This document shows positions 10,301-17,776 of a stretch of DNA of 64,000 nucleotides, piece after piece (the first letter of the stretch is position 1; each line of letters begins with the position of its first letter). The DNA comes from Psychrosphaera sp. F3M07. GTDB taxonomy: Bacteria > Pseudomonadota > Gammaproteobacteria > Enterobacterales > Alteromonadaceae. The stretch covers positions 271,120-335,119 of the forward strand of contig NZ_JAHKPJ010000011.1 in the NCBI RefSeq assembly GCF_018860345.1. The letters run 5' to 3'. The notes beneath the pieces were generated by a model, which saw only the letters and a program-made list of their open reading frames with translations, was not told the origin of the DNA and searched no databases. Made by a program: the position numbers and the translations under genes.

Positions 10301-11286
10301 TCGTTCACACCATCACCATCGGTATCAACTTCGTCCATTTTCTTAGCGATGAAATAAACATTACCATTCGCATCTATCTGTAATGGCTTACGTTTTTGAT
10401 CACTTAACGTTTTACGGTAATCATCGTTAATACTAGCAGCGACGTAACCGACTTCAACACATGTCCACTCGGCAGTATCAACATTAACTTTAAATATTGC
10501 ACAGCCTTCCGTCGCTTTAATGAATTCATGGCTATTCCATATATCCTCTTGTGCTAAAGCAAAAAATAACCAAGGCGTTACTTCAACTTCGTCTTCTGAA
10601 AATGGATCACTTTCGTCACGAGGTGTCACAGTAACTTCTTCCCAAACAACAGAATAAGAAACGTTCAAGTTATAATCTGATTCAGCAGCAAATTGTAAAT
10701 CGCCATTTTCGTCAATAACAAAGAAGTTAGACGTTGTATCGTCAGCTAATTTTGCTGCTGCTTGAGCAGAATAACCGGCAGCTTGGATATTTTTAGCTCT
10801 TTCTAGTTTAGAAAGTTTTTTACCTTTTTTAGGAGAGTCGTGGAAAACAAAGGTATTTAATTTACGTCCATCTTTTGACATTGCACTTACAATGCCGCCA
10901 ACGCTATTACCATCGCCTGAAGTTTGAGTCGCAGGATTTTCAGTTGTTACAACAGAAACGGCACCAGAAAGATTAAATGATAAAACATTGCCATCTCCTT
11001 CTCCTTCTCCTTCTCCTTCACCACCTGTATTTGGATCCGTTTGGATTGAACTATCATTAGGCGCAAAGTCAGCGTTATCACCAACGCCGTCTCCATCTGA
11101 GTCCATTGTTTCTGAACTATCGTCAGGAAAAGCATCTTCTGAATCGGCAACCCCATCACCGTCTCTATCTGAGGGTTGGGTTATACCACCATCATCAGGT
11201 GCGTCGTCTCCGCCGCCCCCACCACAGGCTGTTAAAGCGAGTACGCTGCTTAAAGCTAATAACTTTAATAACGATGTAATACTCAT
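7339..11286 (-). CDS. Giant calcium-binding-repeat lipoprotein, function unknown
   Basis: This 1315-residue protein starts with a lipoprotein signal ending LALTAC (Cys21) and a poly-Gly linker. Thrombospondin type 3-like acidic repeats follow (DRDGDGVADSEDAFPDD, DSDGDGVGDNADFAPND; residues 40-80), which normally bind calcium. A Gly-Glu dipeptide run occupies about 89-99. The large middle part is rich in Trp, Asp and Asn with many short Ile/Val-Asp-Gly turns, and may be a beta-propeller. The C-terminal 250 residues end with NVQIDNIKVTD and LLEETFDSG, as seen in concanavalin-like carbohydrate-binding modules. I recognise no catalytic motif. A surface-anchored, calcium-dependent binding or polysaccharide-related role is inference. 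A ribosome site (AGGAGATAT) precedes the ATG. Confidence 0.75.
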   Translation of the reverse strand: MSITSLLKLLALSSVLALTACGGGGGDDAPDDGGITQPSDRDGDGVADSEDAFPDDSSETMDSDGDGVGDNADFAPNDSSIQTDPNTGGEGEGEGEGDGNVLSFNLSGAVSVVTTENPATQTSGDGNSVGGIVSAMSKDGRKLNTFVFHDSPKKGKKLSKLERAKNIQAAGYSAQAAAKLADDTTSNFFVIDENGDLQFAAESDYNLNVSYSVVWEEVTVTPRDESDPFSEDEVEVTPWLFFALAQEDIWNSHEFIKATEGCAIFKVNVDTAEWTCVEVGYVAASINDDYRKTLSDQKRKPLQIDANGNVYFIAKKMDEVDTDGDGVNDSFEFNQTFWESQSLRKVSPDGTSQNLTPDNFFVSSFMSLPNDTITYTYYDQLANGQYSLNLVKNASNTNPETFTLEDSLPWGQFFYAKDDANTVIYSDSNGWDAGIKFIQPRVEGPGRYILELETKIFSDNDWNVSPKRIILGDDGSMYGLFIEERYLNDRTLFIAKLKRMLPYSGATYAEFIVGDDWDSYWNFFDNGQRDLQVAKGFAYYIEDREHPDFGVRSVIRAVRLVDGKRVDILEDDDWLQRYDIYNWKVSGDKILFTGFDKNTSTSISGRIDTLSMKRGETEAEFLEITQTSSVLGDSNKIDDIEVLRGSSTGVFTGNNPKVINYFTDQENLYSASVEFSKYMDTNSVNSGTSVYAVTKDEEGNEVKEEVALSLNIWLNRTMHMIFDTDRTTIDDATGNINVSTDPLTTASSYEINIDGEAVDIEGFQLLSGESDLNWSWTTRPSEGWYTGFAGAVAGITDGQVGKFGVDELNPWHSSSETTLANVGYPLNHKVEYSVPSSSKFKVEVFLRDSHQINWNNVDSNPADSDGNFWTWNDGFELTADKSYALKWQWSNNTVWRAAWNQDKEVRVAQPIITDIDGDSVDDGYFLDDAEENKVRYVRIPYHHVDVDGNVYSDRWETNSDGENTLYRRNLGMDPLNPDEDGEVLTEVADYYVDQDTGTRYYWDFGDWRDEDGNTPEWNTQDMLYVPWGWENSANERVEVQFDWRNSYWVNEADIDADIPNFNNTLYQNGYYSSDLNSDDYTDLTGLCQFDGPLDNDSCTNMSAAGNEAGENYGFNDGDWEWSPIFKLSDFEENTDSNRWFLFASHGGGLNWTTDNLDIYSLSEQPDWFYHDWDNAIRQGEGWSQREWVRYEWTFVTDTNDTDNLDDDVTTATLNVFNSDDESILTLSKELFLDVREASWQFWADEVDAETKGFTLDLRLAEGNVQIDNIKVTDMSGEDDEVLLEETFDSGANIFNTASAAAETPAESLSKKAIRK

Positions 11287-11550
11287 GATATCTCCTAGAA
11301 CATTAATTTATTATTATAATTGTTTTTAATTATAGTTACTGTTTTATTCTAGCCTATTATTCTCCAATTAATAGACATTTATTGGTTTAAATTTTAATTT
11401 TTATTTAATGTAAATCAATGATTTATCACAACCACCTCATCTGACCAGAAATATTGGGACAACGAATAAATACAGCGTCAAATTTTATTGGCATTGTTCC
11501 TGCTATATCCATACATCAGAATATCCCGCAACAATTTATTGGAGATTTAT

Positions 11551-12159
11551 ATGGAATGGGCGTTAGTTTTATTAGTGCTGTTAATTATTACCGTTTCACT
11601 CGTGGCTAGTCATTTTATGGACAATAGCAACCCTTATCCCTTTAAAAAGAAAACACAATTATTAACCAGCATTGAACGTGGTTTTTTAGCACTACTAGAG
11701 AAAGCGGTTGGTAATGATTTTAAAATTGTTAACCGTGTAAAATTAAACGATATCATTGACCTGAAAGATTCGGTAACTGGCAAAGCTAAACGCTCTGCAT
11801 TAATGAAAACGTCTTCAAAATATATCGATTACGTTTTGTGTGACCCAAATACATTCCGAATCATTGCTGCTGTTGATTTAGTTAATCACAACAAAGGTGG
11901 TCATAAATCTAAACAGGATTGGTTTGTCAATGGTGCGCTAGAAGCTGCTGGTATTCCTCATATTAGAATAAAAGTAAAAGCCGGATATCAAATCGAAGAA
12001 ATTAGAAATGGCATCATGTACAAGATTGGTAAAAAAGAACGTTCAACACCACCTGAACCAATTATCAAAGGCAATATCCCTAGACGTCCCGTGGGTGCAC
12101 TGTCCTCTTCACAAATAAAAGCTCAATTGGCAGCACCGGTATTCGCAAAAGCATCATAA
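11551..12159 (+). CDS. Membrane-anchored DUF2726 protein
   Basis: The product has 202 residues from ATG 11551, which has GGAG 8 nt upstream. The open frame extends 21 codons further, but no good start is supported there. One N-terminal membrane segment (about 4-20) precedes a cytoplasmic DUF2726 domain: RGFLALLEKAV, then KYIDYVLCDPNTFRIIAAVDLVNH, then ALEAAGIPHIRIKV. This fold resembles restriction-endonuclease-like or topoisomerase-associated nuclease domains, and the pattern Asp...(Ala-Val-Asp)...Lys may be the remnant of a PD-(D/E)xK core. Its function is not established. A terminator follows. Confidence 0.8.
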   Translation: MEWALVLLVLLIITVSLVASHFMDNSNPYPFKKKTQLLTSIERGFLALLEKAVGNDFKIVNRVKLNDIIDLKDSVTGKAKRSALMKTSSKYIDYVLCDPNTFRIIAAVDLVNHNKGGHKSKQDWFVNGALEAAGIPHIRIKVKAGYQIEEIRNGIMYKIGKKERSTPPEPIIKGNIPRRPVGALSSSQIKAQLAAPVFAKAS

Positions 12160-12194
12160 CGTAATGATTGCGACAAATTAACGTTTGACACAAT

Positions 12195-12216
12195 AGGAGG
12201 CTTTGCCTCCTTTTTT
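12195..12216 (+). terminator. Terminator after the DUF2726 gene
   Basis: AGGAGGC and GCCTCCT form a 7-bp stem with a 3-nt loop, followed by six T residues. Confidence 0.9.
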
Positions 12217-12312
12217 GATCCAGTAGATTTTAGATAAATGAGTTAGCTTTCAAACAAGATTATTTTATACTGTGTCAAATTTTTGAATTAAGAATCTAAT
12301 ATAAGGTCTAAC

Positions 12313-13005
12313 ATGACTATCGCTATCATAGGTGCAATGGAACAAGAAGTTGCCATTTTAAAAGACAAAATGAACAACCGTGTTGAAACTAAAATCGCCG
12401 ATTTTGTTTTCTACTCTGGCAAATTGAACAACCAAGATGTAGTACTTGTGCAATCAGGCATAGGTAAAGTAGCCTCTACCATTGCAACCGCATTGGTGAT
12501 TGAACGATTCTCACCTAAATATGTTATCAATACCGGCTCTGCTGGCGGCTTTGATCCAGCGTTGAAAGTGGGTGACATCGCGGTGGGCAATGAACTCGTT
12601 CATCATGACGTTGATGTAACTGCATTTAATTATGCATTTGGTCAAGTCCCTGGAATGCCTGCCACATTTAAAGCCGATGAAACGCTAATTGCCGTAGCAC
12701 AACAATGCATCAACAACCTTGATGGCATTACCAGTAAAGTTGGTTTAATCGCAACGGGTGATAGTTTTATGTGTGATCCTGAACGTATTAACCAGACTCG
12801 TGAACGTTTCCCGACTATGTTAGCGGTTGAAATGGAAGGGGCCGCTATAGCGCAAACTTGCCATCAATTAAAAACCCCTTTTTTAGTGATCCGTTCTTTA
12901 TCTGATATTGCAGGTCAAGAATCACCAATGAGCTTTGATGCATACTTAGAAGTGGCATCGAAAAACTCATCGGCATTAATGTTGGATATTTTAAGCCAAC
13001 TTTAA
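12313..13005 (+). CDS. mtnN: 5'-methylthioadenosine/S-adenosylhomocysteine nucleosidase
   Basis: MtnN (Pfs) hydrolyses methylthioadenosine, S-adenosylhomocysteine and 5'-deoxyadenosine, releasing adenine. It serves methionine salvage and the activated methyl cycle. The 230 residues match the family length. Visible are MTIAIIGAMEQEV with the catalytic Glu12, the nucleoside site NTGSAGGFD, VEMEGAAIAQ, and SLSDIAGQ with the catalytic Asp. Its stop codon overlaps the start of the CbiB-like gene by one base (TAATG), so the two are translationally coupled, an arrangement also found in Vibrio and Shewanella. Confidence 0.96.
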   Translation: MTIAIIGAMEQEVAILKDKMNNRVETKIADFVFYSGKLNNQDVVLVQSGIGKVASTIATALVIERFSPKYVINTGSAGGFDPALKVGDIAVGNELVHHDVDVTAFNYAFGQVPGMPATFKADETLIAVAQQCINNLDGITSKVGLIATGDSFMCDPERINQTRERFPTMLAVEMEGAAIAQTCHQLKTPFLVIRSLSDIAGQESPMSFDAYLEVASKNSSALMLDILSQL

Positions 13006-13982
13006 TGATTGAATTTATCGACTCGGTTGTATCAATTTACCCAGAATTAATTGCATTAACTCTGGTTTTAATTTTGGAATGGATATTTCCGCTGTCGACC
13101 AAATTCACACCGGCATTTACCTTCAATGTTTTAGCAAGCGCCATATCCAATAAAGTGGCGCAATCGGGCACGACCAAACAACAATTATTGGCTGGCTGGT
13201 TAGCGTTAGGTACCTATTTGTTTTTAATTGCAACCATCGTTGGTTCAATTCTGTTTGCGGTTACTAATGATGTGTGGACACAAGCCATACTCTTGTATTT
13301 TGCGTTGGGGTATCAAACCGTCGCGAACCAGGCAAGTGCAATTCAAACTTGTATTAGTCAAAAACAAAAATCCGCAGCGAAAACCATTTTGTCGCACATC
13401 ACTGAATTTGATGTGGATAGATTAAGTGAACTGGGCATTAATAAACTCACCCTAGAAAGTGTAATTAAACGTTTTGTTTCTTATTGGTTGATGCCAGTAA
13501 TAATATTTATCATCTTCAATGGTTTTATCGCTATTTTATATCGAGCGTTATTAGAGGCTTATACGGTATGGCAACCTAAAAACCCTAAATTCAAACATTT
13601 TGGGCAAGCTGTATTTAGTATTAAAAATGGGTTTGAGTTTTTGCCTACGTTATTAATAGCCCCAATATATTCGGTTTTTAAATCAAGTCCTTTTTGGTCG
13701 CGTTATGTTAGTACTAACAAACACCAATGGCAGCAATCTCAAACATCATCCTTTAATCAATTAGTATGGTTAAGCATTGTTTCCGCAGGGTGTAAATCTG
13801 AATTAGCAGGTCCATTAATGTTAAATCAACAAAAGCTAACACGACCACGAATCAACCAAGGCGCCCCCCTATTTCCTTCAGCCATTGGGGAACTTTTAAA
13901 GTGGAATAATAGATTTAGGCTAAGCTTTATCTTGTTTAATATTGTGACTATCTCTACATTAGTGTTAACTAATGTAATTTAA
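13005..13982 (+). CDS. CbiB/CobD-like membrane protein
   Basis: The product (325 residues) resembles adenosylcobinamide-phosphate synthase CbiB: several membrane segments (about 15-32, 65-88, 90-110, 155-180, 300-322) and the late motif SAGCKSELAGPLMLN, which is the family's conserved stretch near the C-terminus. In related marine bacteria this divergent CbiB homologue sits next to mtnN. True CbiB adds aminopropanol phosphate to cobyric acid. No other cobalamin gene is visible here, so the real substrate is unsure, and a salvage or repair role is equally possible. It overlaps mtnN by one base and is followed 13 bp later by the rhodanese gene. Confidence 0.75.
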   Translation: MIEFIDSVVSIYPELIALTLVLILEWIFPLSTKFTPAFTFNVLASAISNKVAQSGTTKQQLLAGWLALGTYLFLIATIVGSILFAVTNDVWTQAILLYFALGYQTVANQASAIQTCISQKQKSAAKTILSHITEFDVDRLSELGINKLTLESVIKRFVSYWLMPVIIFIIFNGFIAILYRALLEAYTVWQPKNPKFKHFGQAVFSIKNGFEFLPTLLIAPIYSVFKSSPFWSRYVSTNKHQWQQSQTSSFNQLVWLSIVSAGCKSELAGPLMLNQQKLTRPRINQGAPLFPSAIGELLKWNNRFRLSFILFNIVTISTLVLTNVI

Positions 13983-13995
13983 TAATGGACATAAC

Positions 13996-14376
13996 ATGAA
14001 ATCATTCTTAATCACTATTCTGTCTCTATTCACAACCTTTGCAATTGCAGGTTATGACGGTACTAATAAACTAATCACTGCAAATGAGCTATTACAACAA
14101 AAAGACAACTATGTCATTTTGGATGTGCGTTCGGAAGATGAATTTAATCAAGGCCATATTGCCGGCGCCATTAACATCCCTCATTATGCCGTGTTAGATG
14201 AGTTAGAACTGCTAAAGTCTATGGATAAACCTATTGTTGTGCATTGCCGCAGTGGAGCACGAGCTTGGAAGGCTGAAAGAATGTTAATGAAAAACGGCGT
14301 TAACAACTTAATTCACTTAGAAGGTGACATGTTAAATTGGGTAGAGCAAAACTTACCGCTTATTACCAACCCATGA
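13996..14376 (+). CDS. Periplasmic single-domain rhodanese
   Basis: This 126-residue protein has a cleavable signal peptide (MKSFLITILSLFTTFAIAG) and one rhodanese domain. The active-site loop is HCRSGAR with the persulfide-forming Cys84, preceded by the family marks DVRSEDEFNQGHIAGAINIPH. It resembles PspE-type periplasmic sulfurtransferases, which move sulfane sulfur to thiophilic acceptors. It directly follows mtnN and the CbiB-like gene and is probably co-transcribed. The physiological acceptor is unknown. Confidence 0.88.
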   Translation: MKSFLITILSLFTTFAIAGYDGTNKLITANELLQQKDNYVILDVRSEDEFNQGHIAGAINIPHYAVLDELELLKSMDKPIVVHCRSGARAWKAERMLMKNGVNNLIHLEGDMLNWVEQNLPLITNP

Positions 14377-14466
14377 GCGTTAAATAACTTTCTCAAATTC
14401 TATTTTACTCGCATACTAGTTGAATCACCCTCATTCAAACTACATACATAAATTAAAGGGCATTAA

Positions 14467-16275
14467 ATGACGGCATTATATATTGCAGGGATAGGCTTAT
14501 GTGCGTTACTTGCACAATGGCTCGCTTGGGTCGCGCGCGTACCTGCTATTCTATTCTTATTAGTTACCGGATTATTATTAGGCCCTGGTTTTTCTATTGT
14601 TGATCCTGATGCCATTTTTGGTGATTTATTATTTCCTATCATTTCATTATCGGTGGCGATTATATTATTTGAAGGGGCACTCACCCTGCACTTCAAAGAA
14701 TTAAAAGGCATTGGCAATGTGGTTCGAAATCTCTGTTCAATTGGCATGATAGCAACAGCCATTATTATTGGTTTTAGTTGTTATTGGTTATTAGATGTTG
14801 ATTGGCGAATTGCCGCGGTAATTGGTGCCGTTCTAGTGGTTACGGGTCCTACGGTAACCGCGCCTTTGTTAAATGCGATGCGACCGACTGAAGAGATAGA
14901 CCGCATTTTACGTTGGGAAGGCATAGTAATCGACCCTATCGGTGCTTTGTTTGCCGTATTAGTCTTTGAAGCCGTTATGTTATCTGGACACTCAGATATA
15001 TTTAGCCATACAGCCGTCGCTCTGGTAAAAACCGTTGGACTTGGTCTAACCATTGGTATTATTGCCGGGTATATTACCAACTTAATAATTCAAAAAGAGT
15101 GGCTGCCATACAACTTACAAAAATTTGGAGTGTTATCTTTAGTCTTAATTAGCTTTACTGTTTCTAACGCTATTAGTCATGAATCGGGTTTGTTAGCGGT
15201 AACGGTTTTTGGTATCTACTTGGCAAATCAAGACGACCTAGAATTAGATTCAATTCTTGAATTTAAAGAAGACCTGTCACAAATATTAATTTCGATTTTA
15301 TTTATCTTATTAGCCGCACGTTTAGAGTTAAACGAATTACTCTTGTTAGGTCCTAACGTTTTCTTCTTCATGTTAATTGTATTGTTTGTAGCTCGCCCTG
15401 TGTGCATTGCATTATCAACCTACAAATCTAGCTTAAATTGGCGCGCCAGAACCATATTGGCTTGGATTGCACCAAGAGGTATTGTCGCTGCAGCAGTTGG
15501 CTCTGTCTTTGCCTTAAGCATGAGTAAAGCGGGTATTCAAGGAGCCGATAAAATAGTACCAATCATTTTCTTAGTTATCATCGTCACTGTTGTGCTACAA
15601 AGCTTAACGGCGATACCAATTGCTAAGTTATTAAAAATACGTCAAAAACGACCATCTACAGTGTTAATTATTGGTGCTAATCATATTGCCCGAGCGATAG
15701 CTAAAGTATTACAAGAGCAAAAAGTAGATGTATATCTATCTGACCCAGCATGGGAAAACTGTCGTCTGGCACGTATGGATGGGTTAAAGAGTTATTTTGG
15801 TAATCCACAATCTGCACAAGCTGAACGTTTTTTACCTATGTCGAACTTAAAGACCTTAATTGGACTTTCGCCAAACAGGCATAATAATGCCTTGGGTGTG
15901 CAGTATTTCTCTCACATTTTAGAAGAGAAAAACGTGTATTCATTAAAGTCCTCAAGTGCCCACTCTAAAGCGAATAAAGACAGTTTAACCTTTTTATCTC
16001 GTCAAAATTTGTTTGGTGAAAATGCATCGTATTCTGTGTTAAGTAGCTTAGTTGCGAAAGGCGGCAAAGTCAGCGCCACTAAATTAGCCGAAGCATTTAA
16101 CTGGGAGAATTATTTAGAAGTAAACAAAGAAGCTATTCCACTATTTGTGTTACAGCATTTTGATGAAGAAGATTATGTTCGAGTGATCCCATTTACTGTT
16201 GGCGGTGAATACGTACCAGACGTAGGAGATATGATCATCGCTATGCAACCTCCAAAGGTAACGATACTCAAGTAA
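14467..16275 (+). CDS. Cation:proton antiporter with C-terminal nucleotide-binding-like domain
   Basis: This is a 602-residue CPA-type exchanger. About twelve membrane segments fill residues 1-385, with the conserved half-helix stretches GPTVTAPLL and EGIVIDPIGALFAVL, which carry the acidic ion-binding residue. The C-terminal part (about 395-600) begins STVLIIGANHIARAIAKVL, a Rossmann-like TrkA-N domain, and ends in a TrkA-C-like region. It therefore looks like a ligand-gated Na+ or K+/H+ antiporter of the NhaP/RosB kind. The ATG has AAGGG upstream. Ion specificity cannot be read from the sequence. Confidence 0.88.
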   Translation: MTALYIAGIGLCALLAQWLAWVARVPAILFLLVTGLLLGPGFSIVDPDAIFGDLLFPIISLSVAIILFEGALTLHFKELKGIGNVVRNLCSIGMIATAIIIGFSCYWLLDVDWRIAAVIGAVLVVTGPTVTAPLLNAMRPTEEIDRILRWEGIVIDPIGALFAVLVFEAVMLSGHSDIFSHTAVALVKTVGLGLTIGIIAGYITNLIIQKEWLPYNLQKFGVLSLVLISFTVSNAISHESGLLAVTVFGIYLANQDDLELDSILEFKEDLSQILISILFILLAARLELNELLLLGPNVFFFMLIVLFVARPVCIALSTYKSSLNWRARTILAWIAPRGIVAAAVGSVFALSMSKAGIQGADKIVPIIFLVIIVTVVLQSLTAIPIAKLLKIRQKRPSTVLIIGANHIARAIAKVLQEQKVDVYLSDPAWENCRLARMDGLKSYFGNPQSAQAERFLPMSNLKTLIGLSPNRHNNALGVQYFSHILEEKNVYSLKSSSAHSKANKDSLTFLSRQNLFGENASYSVLSSLVAKGGKVSATKLAEAFNWENYLEVNKEAIPLFVLQHFDEEDYVRVIPFTVGGEYVPDVGDMIIAMQPPKVTILK

Positions 16276-16293
16276 TCCTGAATTTGATTGTGA

Positions 16294-16323
16294 AACAAAG
16301 TACAGCTAAAGCTGTACTTTGTT
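16294..16323. terminator. Bidirectional hairpin between the antiporter and the histidine kinase
   Basis: A perfect 13-bp stem (AACAAAGTACAGC with its complement) has a 4-nt loop and lies between two convergent genes. The T-tracts on both sides are poor, so termination efficiency is uncertain. Confidence 0.65.
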
Positions 16324-16349
16324 ACTTTAAACCCAAATTGAAATACCAA

Positions 16350-17774
16350 TTAATTCGGCTTGGGTTTTTCATATTTAACGGTTAGTGGTAAATAAATAGT
16401 ATAAGTAACCCCTTTATTCACTTCACTTTCAAGCGTAATGCGTCCTTGTAATGTGGTGGTGACAAGATTGTAAATTAAATGTGCACCTAACCCACTCCCG
16501 CCTTGGTTTCTCTTGGTGGTGTAAAACGGCTCAAATATATGTTTGATTTGATCTTCATTCATCCCTAACCCATCATCACGGTATACCATGACAATCTCAT
16601 TATCATCTTGGGTGACTCTAATATTAATATGCCCTTTAGTTGTAGCTGTAAAACCATGAACTAAACTATTTTGAATTAAGTTAGTAAGTACTTGTGAAAT
16701 GGCTCCTGCAACTGATTCAAGCGTAACATCACCTTCACAATCAACCGTGATTTCATGAGGCAAAGATTTAAACATAGGTTTAAGTGAGTGCAGTATTTCC
16801 TCTATGTACTGTTTCAAATCTAATCGTCTGATGTTCAAGCTGCCTTGATCCACCGCCATTTTCTTAAAACTATTAATTAAGTCAGCAGCCCGTAAACAAT
16901 TTGACTCAATGATAGAGCAACTATCCCCCACATCTTCTAAAAACTCGGTAAGGTCTTGGGCATTAAGTTGATTTTTCTTGAAGCTAGTTTGAACCCCTTT
17001 CGTTAAATGGGATAGGTTTGTGATACCTGTTACACAAACTCCAAGCGGGGTATTTATTTCGTGGGCAACGCCAGCAACGAGTTTACCAAGTGATGCCATT
17101 TTTTCTTTTTGAATCAACTCTTTCTGTGTCGCTTTTAATTGCGACATCGTACTCTCAAGTTGTTTGTTTTGTTTTTTAATAAGGCTGATATTTTGCCTGA
17201 GTTCTTGTTTTATCATTTGTTGTTCTAAAACAAATAACTTGTGGATGATCACGTTGGTAAGATGTGCGGCGACAAAAGTAAGTAACTTTAGATGCTCAAC
17301 CGTGTAAATCGTATCTAAGCTGTAACTCTGTACAATTAACACACCATATATTGTATCATTTTTTATAAAAGGTACGCCAATCCAACTTTCACTTAGGGTA
17401 CCAAGTGCATACTCAATTTTACCTTGTTTCTGTAACTCAAGAATGTCGGCCTTACTTAACCTTTGTGGCTGCTTAGAATTAATTAAGTAAGACGTGAGGC
17501 CGGGGCCTAAAGGAACGGTTTGCCCAATAAACCTTTCTCCATCTTTCTCATCAACCACATAATCAAACGTGACTTCTTGTTTATTTTCATCATACAAAGC
17601 TATCGCAATATTCTTAATGTCCATTATTTTACTAATGGTCTTATGCACTTTTTGGTATAAAACCTGCGGCGTTGCTTTTTGATTTAATAATTCACTTATG
17701 GTTAATAACGCTTGGATGACAGCGTCATTGTGTTCGGTATTATTTTCTAGTTGAGTTAGAGTATCTGAAGACAT
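16350..17774 (-). CDS. Soluble GAF-domain sensor histidine kinase
   Basis: The product (474 residues) has no membrane segment. It has an N-terminal GAF domain (about 20-180; WIGVPFIKNDTIYGVLIVQS), a coiled coil (185-225), and a dimerisation domain with GVAHEINTPLGV (His238). The ATPase domain follows, with NLIQNSLVHGF, YRDDGLGM and GGSGLGAH. It starts 2 bp after the stop codon of the response regulator upstream (TAA TT ATG), so the pair is an operon and surely works together. The H-box signature matches the orphan kinase at 1049-2803. Confidence 0.92.
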   Translation of the reverse strand: MSSDTLTQLENNTEHNDAVIQALLTISELLNQKATPQVLYQKVHKTISKIMDIKNIAIALYDENKQEVTFDYVVDEKDGERFIGQTVPLGPGLTSYLINSKQPQRLSKADILELQKQGKIEYALGTLSESWIGVPFIKNDTIYGVLIVQSYSLDTIYTVEHLKLLTFVAAHLTNVIIHKLFVLEQQMIKQELRQNISLIKKQNKQLESTMSQLKATQKELIQKEKMASLGKLVAGVAHEINTPLGVCVTGITNLSHLTKGVQTSFKKNQLNAQDLTEFLEDVGDSCSIIESNCLRAADLINSFKKMAVDQGSLNIRRLDLKQYIEEILHSLKPMFKSLPHEITVDCEGDVTLESVAGAISQVLTNLIQNSLVHGFTATTKGHINIRVTQDDNEIVMVYRDDGLGMNEDQIKHIFEPFYTTKRNQGGSGLGAHLIYNLVTTTLQGRITLESEVNKGVTYTIYLPLTVKYEKPKPN

Positions 17775-17776
17775 AA

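Noticed and set aside
10988..11329. Pro-Ser-rich ORF on the plus strand
   Set aside because: It is the antisense shadow of the Gly-Glu and Asp-Gly repeats in the lipoprotein gene, with no ribosome site.
12217..12312. Cobalamin or SAM riboswitch before mtnN and the CbiB-like gene
   Set aside because: The 96-bp gap is too short and shows no conserved B12-box or SAM core.
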